Positions 23,509 through 34,539 of a stretch of 64,000 nucleotides of DNA are shown here, one piece after another. The notes under the pieces are model-generated. The model ran no database searches, was not told the DNA's origin, and saw only the letters and a list, made by a program, of their open reading frames with translations. A program made the translations under genes and the position numbers. Numbering within the stretch: the first letter of the stretch is position 1; the number at the start of each line of letters is the position of its first letter. The DNA lies in the NCBI RefSeq assembly GCF_024586455.1, contig NC_065921.1, positions 87,294,061 to 87,358,060 of the forward strand. Reading direction: 5' to 3'. Source of the DNA: Bactrocera neohumeralis (lineage: Eukaryota > Arthropoda > Insecta > Diptera > Tephritidae).

Positions 23509-24004
23509 TGAGCTTCTTTCGTCCCTCCGTATTCTTTTGCTATAATATCATAAATATTGTTCGTCTCTTCTTCTTTCGTCCCTTTGTATTGTTTTACTAT
23601 ATTTTCATGAATATTTTTTATTTTTTTTTGCAAAAACTCTGCGTATTTTTACCGAAATTCGTACGCGGCTTTGATAAGCTCCGCCTCGCTACTTACGTGC
23701 GTTGCAACTGAACGGCTGCGTGAGTTCGCCAGCGGCTTTATGTGTGCGCTAGGTCGTTGGCGCTGCAGCCAGGCGCATAAGACTCTTGAATCTATGCTGA
23801 TATGAGTTAATTGGCTTTGATATGAAATTCTTTACGGTTTGAGTTATTTGAGTAAGCAGCGATTACACATGTAAATACACTTATTTATTAATTTATTTGT
23901 ATTTGTGTATGTATGTAGGGGTGTATTAGGTGCTTTTAAGTATAGGGTGTCTCATTCAGTTGCTGCTGTGGAAAAAAGTACTGAAACAAACATATACTAT
24001 ATAC
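23509..24004. other. Upstream flank of FMO-B
   Basis: No gene recognised. It includes an imperfect direct repeat (TTTCGTCCCT...TTTGCTATATT-like, near 23517 and 23575) just before the ATG, and a GC-richer patch at about 23660-23790 that may hold the promoter. No TATA or initiator could be fixed. Confidence 0.4.
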
Positions 24005-24465
24005 ATACAGCACTTGATTCCGATCGGTCAGTGGCAGCTATATGCTATAGAGATCCGACCTGCTTAATTTCTTTGGAGATTGCACCATTGGCTTAGGCAA
24101 TAATCCTTGCCAAATTTTATCTGGTCAAATGAAAAAGTTTTCCATATAAGCGCTTTATTTTGATTGTTCAGTTTATATGACAGCTATATGCTATCGTGGT
24201 CCGATATCGGCCGTTCCGACAAATACGCAGCTTTCTGGTGAGAAAAGGACGTGTAGTCTGTAGTCTACCGATCGATACCTCAAAAACTGAGGAATCAGTT
24301 CGTATATGTACAGACGGACAGACAGACAACCGAACATGGCTAAATCGACTTAGATCGTCACTCTAATTACTTATATATATATATATGTATATAAGTACTT
24401 TATAGGGTCTCCGAGGTTTTCTTCTGGGTGTTAGAAACATCGTGCAAACTTAAGTGGGGTTTTTG
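24005..24465 (-). repeat. Dispersed ~155-base-unit repeat family, copy 2 (inverted)
   Basis: On the + strand it reads as the reverse complement of copy 1. Two units carry GGCAGCTATATGCTAT-like words near 24028 and 24178, then GGTGAGAAAAGG, GACGGACAGACAGACAACCG, and a tail TTATAGGGTCTCCGAGGTTT near 24402. The same tail closes the copy at 58.4-59.05 kb. Confidence 0.7.
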
Positions 24466-24469
24466 TGTA

Positions 24470-25680
24470 AAAAACATAAATTTTTTCAACAATTTTTTTC
24501 TGTTATAAAAAATGATATATTTTATTAGAATTTTTTGTTATGACAAATATACACTACTAACAAAAAAATTCTGAGTTTTTTGAAAAAAAATATTTTAAAC
24601 TCGGTCATTGCGACGTCATTTCCGGTGACCCCTTGAAGAAAAGATGCGCCCGCGATAGCAGGTTAACTCCTTACAGGATCATCTAAAGTGAAAAAATGCG
24701 TGTTTTAATTAAAACCTTAACTTAGAACTCGGACGAAGCAAAAAAACTGAAAGTTGGATTTTTGTAATCGAAAAAAACCCTTCGTGCCAGTCTTTAAGAA
24801 GTGTATCAAAGGCCTGTGTAAAATTTCATGAATATCGCTTGAGTAGTTCTCGAGAAATCTTGCCAACCGACTTTAAAAACACAGTTTCGAGAAAATCCCG
24901 TTTAAAGACGGAGCACTTAGCTTAGTTAGCCTCGAGCGCACAAGTTCTCAAGGCTGTATCTCCGAAACTATTACTCGGATCAACTTGAAAATTTAGGACA
25001 ATATTCTAGAGGTGTTAGAACTTAATAAGACAATAAAAAAAAAATAATTTTTTTGAAAACCGTAAACCCATGTAACATGATTTTTTTACGAATTCCAACC
25101 GAATTATAATTTGAGAACAATGCCCAGAAGAATGCCCATCGCTTGGAGAATTTTTAACGAAATACATATTTTTGAGATACTAGATTTGAGATTTCAAGCA
25201 TTAACCGAAAATATCATCCTTTATTTGCTAATCTTCGAATTGCCGGGCAAAATATTTACATTCTACAATCGGACTTTGCAAACATGTGACATTATAAATA
25301 ATTACTTATACAATATATACATATATATATAGTATATACAAATATATACTTATACAAGCATACGAGTACATAATGTGATAATATTGTCCAGCAATTTGAG
25401 AAAATCGATTTTTTTTCTATAATTCGATAGTTTCGATATTTAAAAATATCTGCCTTAAAGGATTTATCAAACTTCAATTTAGTTGCGAAGTTATGCCGTT
25501 TTAGTGTCGTAATACTTAAAAAGCGTTTTCTTCGAAACTGCTTTTTTTGAGGTGGTCGACATGATATCTCAAGATGTACGCGCCTGCCTCGAATTTTCAT
25601 ATAAAAATGGATAGTAAAAATGTTTTGAATTTTTTTATTATTTTAATATTGAAAATTATAGTAAAAATTTAAGCGAAATC
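24470..25680. other. AT-rich probable old interspersed repeat, unclassified
   Basis: It contains phrases such as GAAAGTTGGATTTTTGTAATC, TTTCATGAATATCGCTTGAG and GCTGTATCTCCGAAACTATT that look like intergenic repeat rather than gene sequence. No protein similarity or terminal repeat was found within the window. Confidence 0.35.
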
Positions 25681-25762
25681 TAACATTCTTCAAAGAGTTA
25701 TCTACTTTATACTTTATTCTGAGCGAATACAATTACTATTAGGTCAAGAAGTAGTTGTTTCG

Positions 25763-25876
25763 TGCAACATTTCCAGTCGCTTAGACAGCATCTATAAAAA
25801 AGCATATCTCTAGGTCAAGCAACACTTCCAGTCGCCTAGACAGCATCTATCAAAAAGTGTACCTCTAGGTCAAATA
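25763..25876. repeat. Tandem duplication, unit 55 bases
   Basis: The phrase CAACAYTTCCAGTCGCYTAGACAGCATCTAT is present at 25765 and again at 25820. Both copies run on to CTCTAGGTCAA, and a further partial unit follows. About 90 percent identical by eye. Confidence 0.8.
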
Positions 25877-26039
25877 AACTTGAGAAAGATATATGTATGG
25901 CAGGTCCATAAAAGCCTTGGCCGGCTGTTTGGTGTTGAGACGCAGTGCTCACAAAGTCGTTAAACTGCATTTCAGTAGATCAGTAGACCACAATCCGCAC
26001 CGCGTAAGGGTGCTGTGTAGTAGAAACCATTGCCATGTA

Positions 26040-26222
26040 TTTTAGCCGAAACAATTATGAAACTATTATGGCTGGAAGCGGCACCTTTGCTGTGTAAAGT
26101 TGCAGTGGCGGCTTCTGCGCAACATCTGGCACAAAACTGTTGCGTAGTGCGGCAGTCACGTGGTGGCCCAAATAAACGTGTTTTGCATATTTACCAATTT
26201 GCCACTACGAACAGCGCCAATA
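26040..26222 (-). pseudogene. Relic of a fourth flavin-containing monooxygenase (FMO-C), exon 4 fragment
   Basis: Read on the minus strand, 26218-26201 gives GAVRSG, a decayed NADPH motif. This is followed after a frame break by GKYAKHVYLGHH, FVPDVAQKPPLQLYTA and KV. These align with SKFAKQIYLSHN, DFMPNVTQKTVVKRFTA and DGAVF of the live copies in the same order. No other exons of this copy were found nearby. It lies between FMO-B and FMO-D in the same orientation, so it is a dead member of the tandem array. It is too short and broken to encode anything. Confidence 0.8.
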
Positions 26223-26227
26223 AGTAA

Positions 26228-26990
26228 AAATATAATATATAGACATGAAAATTATATAAATAAAATCCATGCACAAAAATTAAACATACATATGTACATA
26301 CAATTCTACGCGCTTGGTAGAAAGTAGGGTTATCAGTTGAGGAGAGTTTAAAGCAAATAAATCTATGCTGAATCGTTAATCAACATTTTTTATGCTAGTA
26401 CAAGTGGAAAGTTTTGAATTTTGTATACATTCACATTTTTAAGAGACCGAATCGATTCAATCATATGAGGCGCGCTTAATTATATTGGCTTCCTCTGTAT
26501 CATTATAGGAATCTTAAGTGTCGATTTAAAAGTCTTTATTATTTTTATTAAATTATGTACAGCTATTTTTACTTTTCATTCTGAAAAGTATTATGATTGA
26601 ATAATTTTTAATCGATACATTTTTCCTTGCTGATGTTTTTCTTGATTTAATCATACTGTTGACAGCGCCGCAATTCCTCATAAATGCTACATATTCTTTG
26701 CGCTTTGACCCAACGAATCTCGATAGACCAGTTGTCCACAAATAGCATTGCCCTTAACTTAAAAAAATCATAAGCATACTCAGTGCACGAGAGAGAGGGG
26801 AGATCGGTGAAAACTCCTCCCGAGCCTGGAGTTTTAAGGGAAAGCTGGTTCTCTGAAACAATTTTTTGCAGATTTTTTCTCCAACAAAGCACTACACCTA
26901 TCCGCGGGCCCTGGTGCGCTCTCTAGAGCCCTGAGCATACTAACCTATTAAATAATAATATATCTGAAATGGGTTTTGCAAATTTGTCCA
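26228..26990. other. Intergenic DNA without recognised content
   Basis: No conserved coding sequence. A 240-base open stretch on the minus strand (26647-26892) has no family features I recognise. It may belong to the retroelement piece that follows. Confidence 0.4.
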
Positions 26991-26994
26991 TGTG

Positions 26995-27640
26995 TTGTCC
27001 TAGGAGTGAACGAGGGCAAGACGAAATATTTCCTGTCATCAAACAAACAGTCTTCGCACTCCTGACTAGGCTGCCACGTCACTGTTGATAGTCATAACTT
27101 CGAAGTCGTAGATAATTTTGACAAACTTGTAACCAGCATAAACACCACCAACAATGTCAGCCTGGAAATCCAACGCAGGATAACTCATGCCAACAGGGGC
27201 TACTTCGGACTGAGTAGGCAATTGAGAAGCAAAGTCCTCTCTCGACGAACAAAAGTCAAACTCTATAAGTCACCCATAATTCCCGTCCTGCTATATGGTG
27301 CAGAGGCCTGGACGATGACAACAACTGATGAGTTGACGATGCGAGTTTTCGAGAGAAAGGTTCTGGATTCGATGGGACGATGAGCTGCATGTGAATGACG
27401 ACATTGACATAGTCGTACGTATGGGCGAAAACACTCCAGTTCTGAAAGTATTCGACGCAGTATCCACCGGGGGAAGCAGAGGAGAGGAAGACCTCCTCCA
27501 CTTCGTTGGAAGAATCAAGTGGAGAAGGAACTGGCTTCGCTTGGAATCACCAATTGGCGCCACATTACGAAAAGAAGAAACGACTGGCGCGCTGTTGTTA
27601 GCTCGGCTATAACTGCGTAAGCGGCGTCTACGCCAGTAAA
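26995..27640 (+). mobile_element. RTE-like non-LTR retrotransposon, 3' (post-RT) fragment
   Basis: The + strand reads NEGKTKYFLSSNKQS, then NFEVVDNFDKLVTSINTTNN, then VSLEIQRRITHANRGYFGLS, then LYKSPIIPVLLYGAEAWTM and VFERKVLDSMG. This is the characteristic tail of insect endonuclease-reverse transcriptase elements. Stops and a frameshift near 27380 make it dead. A further homologous piece occurs at 50.07-50.40 kb. Family naming (RTE/BovB-like) is from memory of the motif set. Confidence 0.82.
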
Positions 27641-27917
27641 GAAGAAGAATATTTTTAGAAAAGACAAAAATGTCTTCAAGAATTAAGTGTTAGTTTTATT
27701 TTGCATTTTACAAGCATTTTATTGTCTAAATGAATCTTGAATATGGAAGTTGATAATGATTTTGTTTAAGTATATAGTATAATTATAAAAAAAAGATATT
27801 GCGTAGCTTTAGTGACATTAAAGTATACATAAAATTATAAAGTAAGCACTGTGAACCCGTAACCCCCAAAAAGCACCCAAGTAGCATGTACAAGTAGTAC
27901 AAAGATTACTATAAATT

Positions 27918-30286
27918 TCAAGCGGTTTCCAAGGGAAATTTCACGAACGTTTCATCATCGAGCACCTTGAAACGATCGTTACGGTATGTGGCGAGCTCGT
28001 AAATGTATTTGCGACTGCAATCCTCCATGATTTTATTAATCACCGGTTTGATATTTTCAATGCCGGCCGTTTCGGAGAGATCTTGGTAGTAGTCGTACTG
28101 GCGAGAAGAAAGAAATACGAATATATACAAATTTATTATTGCAGCAGAGGTCATATACACATATTGAATTGCATTAAACATCCGACTCACCTGCTTATCG
28201 CCCATCGCGTGCGCCAGACGGTTGGTCAGACCCTTCTTGCGTCGGTTCTCCTTATCCTTCTCCAAATCGGCGAACATTTCCTCGCGACTCGGGAACTCAC
28301 GTTTCTTGGTGAAGAATGCCAATGCGAAACGCACTTGCAAATCAAACGACTGCGATGGACACACGTAGAAGGGCAGGCCGATCAATGCCATCGTGGGATA
28401 ATGTATATTGATGCAGTGCTTGTAAAGTGGATGCACGAAATTATCATCGACGCGCAACGAAACATCGATACTGAGGAAGGGGAACGTGTATTTGTAGCCA
28501 GTGCAGAAGATAATGTGATCGAAGGTTTCGGTGGTGTCATCCTTGAAGACGGCGCCATCTGCGGTGAAGCGTTTGACGACGGTCTTCTGTGTAACGTTTG
28601 GCATGAAATCGGTGCAGGGTGCAGGATCCAAATTATGACTGAGATAGATTTGCTTAGCGAATTTGCTGATGTGGTTCGTAATATCCATGCCACTGGGGCC
28701 GGCGCCGATCACCAGTACAGTGGTTCCTACGAAAGCAAGTTCGGTTACGTATGCTCGTTGTAACCTCGCCAAAAAACAGTGTTCGTGGTATTTACCTTCA
28801 AATGTGTCCGGTTTCCGATACCAATGGCTGTGCAGCTTTTCACCTTTATAACTATCTATGCCTTCGATATCTGGCATCAGTGGCATGCTATAATGTCCGT
28901 TGCAAACGAAAACGAAATCAAATATTTCTTTGATAAAAGTGTCATTCTTGATGTCGCGAATGTAGATCTGCGTGACAAACGAAATAAGTTAAATGTAAAT
29001 TAATAATTGAACTTTTTCCGGAAAAAAAAAAAAAAATCCGAAACATCAACAAATTTGTACAATAGTTTGTGTTCACTGTTATTATTATTGCTTATTTTAA
29101 TTTTTTTATTAAACAAGAAGCTGCTCACTTGTCGGAAAGGTCGATATCGAACCACCATAGCACATAGCTGCCATACAAACTGAACGATCGGAAACTATTC
29201 CTTGTATGGAAAGCTTTGTCATTTGACGAGATATCTTCATCAAATTTGGCACCGGTTATTGTCTCAGACAATAATGCAATCTCTTACGAAATTGTTCACA
29301 TCCGATCACTATAGCATATAGCCGTCATACAAATTGAGCAATCGTAATTAAGGCTTTGTATGGAAAACTTTTTCATTTGACGAGATATCTTCAAGAAATT
29401 TGACATGGTTTATTTCTTAAGACTATTATGTAATCTCCGAAGAAATTGTTTAGATCGAATCACTATATCATATAGCTGCCATACAAACTGAACGATTGGA
29501 AATTAGTCTTTGTAAGGAAAACTTTTTCATTTGAGAAGATATTTCTAAGAATTTTTGCATGGATTATTTTAAAAGGCAATCGTACAATCTCCGAAGAAAT
29601 TGTTGAGATTGAATCACTATAACATATAGCTGCCATACAAACTGAATGATCAAAGTTCTTGTAAGGAAACTTTGTGAAGGGTATTTTAGCAACCGAAGTA
29701 AATATTTTTTTAATTTAAATTTATTTTTTTATTATTTTATTTTTTAATATTTTTATTTCTTATTTAATACTTTTATTTTTATTTTTTTTTTTGGAAAATA
29801 TTTTAATTTTTTTTTAACTTACCTCCCACTTTTCATCCAAAGGACGCACGCGTATTATCTCATGCTGCAGCTTAATGTATTTGGATAAATCGAAATGTTG
29901 TGCATACGACTGCAAGAATTTCAGCACTTCCGCCGAAGGTACGAATGATTGTTCAATTTCCGAAGGATAAGAGTAATCCGGATAACCCATAACCTCCTTG
30001 GGCAGATTTGTGCTATTTTTTTTTTTTTTTTTGTGAGAATGAAAGTAAGAAAATGTTGCCAGAACCAAAAAATTTTCAGTAAACTTATGTAGACATACCG
30101 TAAACCCTCATACATGCTGCTGTGCACATCATTTTCACCTGGTTTCGTATACACCCAGGTGCCACCGATCTCGCTGCATTGCTCATAGGCGATCGCATCC
30201 ATGCCCTGTTGCAGTGAGTTTTTCAACGCGCAGAGCCCTGCCGTACCAGCGCCAATTACACACACACGCTTGCCATGGGAAGCCAT
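27918..30286 (-). CDS. Fmo: Flavin-containing monooxygenase, last of the array (FMO-D)
   Basis: Exons on the minus strand are 30286-30099, 30012-29823, 28967-28796, 28726-28191 and 28097-27918. They join in frame to 421 residues and end with TGA. Motifs: FAD-binding GAGTAG (12-17), FMO signature YKGEKLHSHWY (166-176), NADPH-binding GAGPSG (191-196) and FCTGYK. The role is as for the other copies: FAD- and NADPH-dependent oxygenation of xenobiotic N or S atoms. Introns 3 (69 bases) and 4 (93 bases) are multiples of three and have no in-frame stop, so retention would only insert residues. The acceptor of intron 1 is preceded by a poly(A) run instead of pyrimidines. Intron 2 (855 bases) holds the dispersed repeat. 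The start is fixed by the conserved FAD motif 11 residues on. Confidence 0.93.
29113..29697 (+). repeat. Dispersed ~155-base-unit repeat family, copy 3 (four units, in FMO-D intron 2)
   Basis: AGCTGCCATACAAACTGAACG-like words stand near 29166, 29322, 29474 and 29630, a spacing of 152-156. Each unit carries a TTTCATTTGACGAGATATC-type word and AATCTCCGAAGAAATTGTT. It ends with GAAGGGTATTTTAGCAACCG near 29675. Confidence 0.85.
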
Positions 30287-32069
30287 TTTGAACCAAGTTT
30301 TACACTGTTTCCTTTAACCACACTTTTTTAGAGTTTCCTTTTGCTTTGCACTTCACTTCCGCTGCACTACACTTCCTCACTTAATTAAGGTTCGAACACT
30401 ATTATGTACCGTTACACTTTTGTAGTCACCAATATATGCGTTTACCACGTTTTTTACCGCGCTCAGCAACTCGTACGTCTGCTTTGTTAGATGGCCAGGA
30501 AAATACTGTGATCGACAGCTTGCCGTCAGCGCCAACATCACCAACGTTTCCGTCGTTTAACGGCCTAGTCACCACACATACACATACGGCGCGCTGCCAA
30601 CGTTCATGTTTTACATACAAGTATTGAATACGTTTACGAAATTGACGTTCAAAATAAAATCGCTTGGCTTATCTGTGCGCAACCCCTTGAAAAAATGAGC
30701 AAATGCGGCAAATAGACAATCGCTTAGCCAATGCTTTGCCGCAGCTCTTTGGCGGAGCTTGTGTTTTTGTTTTGCTATGTAGTGGTAGGCGAAAGATCAC
30801 ATGTGCGGCGTTCGGTGGCGCATAGTGGTTTAGTCAGTCAGGTGCTATACCGTCACCCATCATCAAACCACAATCTGGTTAGTTGATCCGTTTCTTGCGC
30901 TTGCGCAAAGTCTTAGCAGAAATCAAAAATTTGCGGTTGAAATTCCATTATTTGCCGATAGTAAATATTTGGCAAACTTGTTTACGCGCGAAAAGCTAGT
31001 GGCTGTTGGTAAAACGCGGCAGCAAAAACTTGTTGTAAAAACATTTTTATTGATATCAAATTTTATTTTTGCCATACAATTTTTTTTCAATTTTTTATTT
31101 TTTTTTTTATATTTTTTTTATATTTTATTTGTATTTTTTTTTTATTTTTTTAAGGTATGTATATTGTTGTTTTAGCGTCCAAGTACCTCTCACAAGGTTA
31201 CGGAAAGCCATGCAGAGTACAAAAGTCCTTATCTTTAACATGGCTTAGCATAGTCTGCATCACAAAATTACGTCGCACATCATAATAAGATCATAAATTG
31301 CGTCGTATGTACACTCACCTACTCATAAATTGATAATTCATTAATAATTGCAAGAATTATATATAAATGTAAGTGCTCTTATATTAATTTAATAAGTTTT
31401 TATTGATAGCAGGGCCAACCTACATACATTTAAAGCTTGACCTTGTTCATCGTAGGCATTCGGCGATCGCATGCCAATCAACTATTTTGTTGCTGAAGAG
31501 CGGGACATCTCTATTCGTAATAGTTATTTATAAATAATAATAATATAAATTACACTTTTCTTCGCAGATTATTAGTTTTTTTTACTTCTAGCCAATGACT
31601 TTTCCTTTTTTGTTGCTGACAGCTGCTAATTAGCGAGATTAATTCAATTAAAGCGGATCCGTTTGCAATTATGTTTTTGTAAGCGTGGCTTAGTTGTTTC
31701 TTTTTATGAACAATTGTTTACTCAAATATGTTATTTGTTTGACACTTTCGCTGTCAAATTGAAATTTCGAAGGCGCGTGTTGGCGCTTAAGCTGTTGATT
31801 AGAAACTAAACTAACTAAAAAAAAAACTATTCTTGAACATCCAAGTATAACAAATAATATTTTTTTGTTTAATATTCATTTTTTTTTGGGGGGGGATTTT
31901 GTCGACTTATTAAAATGACTGATATTTTTAATTTTTGTTGCTCAGTCACATGATTTTGATGTGTCAGATGCTTCATGTAAATTCTTCTTTTCTTCGTCTC
32001 ACTGTTAATCTGTTCTGTTTGAAACCAATAACTTATTAATTATGAAGATTTTACCCTCAACAGATGTTC
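30287..32069. other. Upstream flank of FMO-D and intergenic DNA
   Basis: No gene recognised. The first 350 bases before the FMO-D ATG presumably hold its promoter. 31080-31150 is a T-rich low-complexity tract and 31880-31895 a G run. The rest shows nothing. Confidence 0.4.
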
Positions 32070-32229
32070 TATAATCTAGGCGACTCCCCAGCATCCACCA
32101 ACATGGTAGGACCGACATCTTTCGTTGCGGTTGGTCCCCCCTTCATAAAGGAGCCGTTCCGCAAGGGTTAAGCAGTAGGTAGGCAGAAGCATTGGTAACA
32201 ATTGGTCCTAGGCATGCGGCATGCCAAGT

Positions 32230-32645
32230 TGCTAATCGTGATTACAACCTTAAAAGGCCATTTTCGACTTCTACACTGGCCATTGGGAGCGCAAGAAGCA
32301 TTTATGGAACATAGGTCACTGGGAGCTCAAGAATCACTTACATAACAAGGACCCAGCTTCGTGTGCGAATTGCCAGTTCTGCGACTTGGAGTCTGAAACA
32401 CCAGAACACCCGTTTAATTGACTGCACAGCAGCCTGTAGGCGCAGGATAAAGGCTTTTGGATCCATGATTCGAAATAGGGATCACATCGCTTCAATAGCA
32501 CCCAGCAGTATAATGGAATTTATCAATTTTCTGAGGCCAGTTGAGATGTTGTGACTTAGGTGAGGGCATAATAGATCCTAGATGGCGGTGCGATCCTCAT
32601 TGACTTATCTTCACGACTCTAATGGATCCAATGAATAGTAAATTT
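32230..32645 (+). mobile_element. Jockey/R1-type LINE, 3' end fragment (RNase H tail)
   Basis: On the + strand with frame breaks one reads TGHWE, LKNHLHNKDPASC, CANCQFCDLESETPEH, then DCTAACRRRIKAFG and SIMEFINFLRP. This is the order of the Cys/His tail that follows RNase H in arthropod LINEs. It is truncated upstream and carries stops. Upstream, 32070-32230 may belong to the same element but is not recognisable. Confidence 0.7.
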
Positions 32646-33774
32646 TTTTAACAAAATGACAATAGCCCCAAAAAGCAGACCAGGCTAGATAGTTTTTCGC
32701 AAAAAAAATATGATGAAAGCCAACGGAAACGAAAGATAAAATAATAAACATTAAAGGAAAAATTACTTATGGGCGAATTGATGTCGCGAAAACGAAGTTG
32801 AGGGGCGTGGTTGAATTTTTAAGGGTTAAAGACGGTTTAACTCGATTTCTATCAAAACTATGAAGCCTATAGAAAAAAGTTGTATGGAAATGTTGTAGGT
32901 AGGTGTTGATAACCTCAAAATTTATGCAAAAAAAAAACAAGTTTTTTTGCTTAATTTTTTTTTATTTTATTTTCATTTTTATCTTTTACAATGAAAATGA
33001 GTCAACTTATCTACCTGCTGGAATTCGGGGACATGCCGGAAATTTTCAGACGTGCAATTCTGAAAAGATCTAGCAATAAGTAACTACGTGATTATTTGTT
33101 ACAAATCGTTGAACAACTTTAAAAACTCGTGCAAATAACGGTAGCTATAAATTGGGCAAAACAAGTTTCATACCAAAAACACACATTTTAACAGCTAAAA
33201 TTGCCGGTTGACTCACACACATATCCCGTACAAGCATGTATGCAACTATATAGCACATAGGCATCTATAAATTTTCGTTTTCAAATAAAAATACATATAT
33301 ACATATGTATGTACATGCACATATTTCCTTGCAAAAGTTGGAATCCATTGAAAATTTTGTATGTTTTACGATCTGTTGCAATACCAACATCAAAGTGTAG
33401 ACTGCTTACTCGCGCTCATATCAAGGAAAGAGCAAAAGTTCGCTAAAGCAATAAAAGTCTAGTCTCGATTGATAAGCGCGTATGACAACAGCCGGTACCG
33501 AGACTTCCCCGTGCCGGTGCCCGGTGCATATGCTCAATACGATCTTTGAACGCCAATATGCACGCGGCGAGTGTATTGGTCCATACAATGTGTGATCGCG
33601 TATGATTGCTGGAATAGGAAATAAGCAGGCGTCTATATATTATACTAATTCGATTTCATTTTTGTTTTTATTTGGTTTTGATTTCTAAGCACAAGCGTCA
33701 TGAGGGGTATTCACTATAAACTGAGTAGCTAGTTATTAGAAAGAGATTTTGATCTAGTTTTAAATTCTGGCCGC
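32646..33774. other. Intergenic DNA without recognised content
   Basis: AT-rich with T tracts and CATA-type microsatellite (33285-33320). No conserved coding sequence. Confidence 0.4.
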
Positions 33775-34093
33775 TTCGCTTAATTATGCTTTCAATAAAA
33801 AATCTAATGTACACACATAAAAAACTATCAGTTGAATACTTAAAGGGCACACCCCTAAAAAAACGATGGTGTTTGGGAATTGAAACGAAAAAAAAACTAC
33901 TGTTTCGATTGCTTTGAAATTCGTATCGTTTAAAGATATTTCAATAACACAAAGTAAAGTTTTTCAAAAATTTTAAATTTTAAAAATATTTTAAAAAATT
34001 GAAAATTTTGAAAATTTTTTTGAAAAATTTAAAATTTTGAAACTTTTTTGAAAAATTGAAAATTTCGAAATTTTTTTGAAAAATATTGAAATT
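33775..34093 (+). repeat. Truncated copy of the AT-minisatellite element
   Basis: It shares the phrases GCTTAATTATGCTTTCAAT, AAAAAACTA, GAATACTTAAAGGGCACAC and CACAAAGTAAAGTTTTT with 43293-43490. It then enters a run of GAAAATTTTTTTGAAAAATT units made of almost only A, T and G. It is cut by the mariner derivative starting at 34094. Confidence 0.75.
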
Positions 34094-34532
34094 TTTCGAA
34101 ATCTTTTCGTATTTCTAATCAAATTTCAACTTATTAATTTTATTTTTAAAATAATAAATAAGTAAACAAATATGAACCATTTTGTAAATCGAATTTTCGA
34201 AATTTTCAGAACGGAAGCAAGCGAACCATTGTTGTGCTACAGGAACTGATACAGCATCGTCTCCGTAAACTTCACAAATTTCATTGGTGGCTTGCGTGAC
34301 ATTTTTCCCTCTTTTATACAAAAATTTCAAAATATAGCGAATTTCTTCATTCACTCATTTTTGAACAGCTATAATTTTTAACAACTTCCCCGAATTTATT
34401 TATTTTTGGTTAAATCTCATCTTTCCAGCACTATATGGTATAACACAATTTAATTGGTAGCAATGGAGATATACTACGACTGCATCGGCATCTATTGACA
34501 AAATACGAAAAGACTTTTTCGACCAACATAAG
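34094..34532 (-). mobile_element. Internally deleted mariner, about 440 bases
   Basis: Both terminal words are present: AAAAAGTCTTTTCGTAT read on the minus strand from about 34524, and the decayed right end near 34096-34112. Between them stand the 5' flank and the start of the transposase (EEIRYILKFLYKRGKN, EICEVYGDDAVS, AQQWFACF). It then jumps to the AT-rich 3' subterminal region, so all catalytic parts are missing. It is related to the 20.4-21.5 kb copy and shares its deletion type with the 17.5 kb copy. Confidence 0.85.
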
Positions 34533-34539
34533 TTAATTG

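Noticed and set aside
29113..29697. Regularly spaced direct repeats considered as a CRISPR-like array
   Set aside because: Units are about 155 bases with repeats throughout, the DNA is a fly nuclear genome, and there are no short repeats with unique spacers or cas genes.
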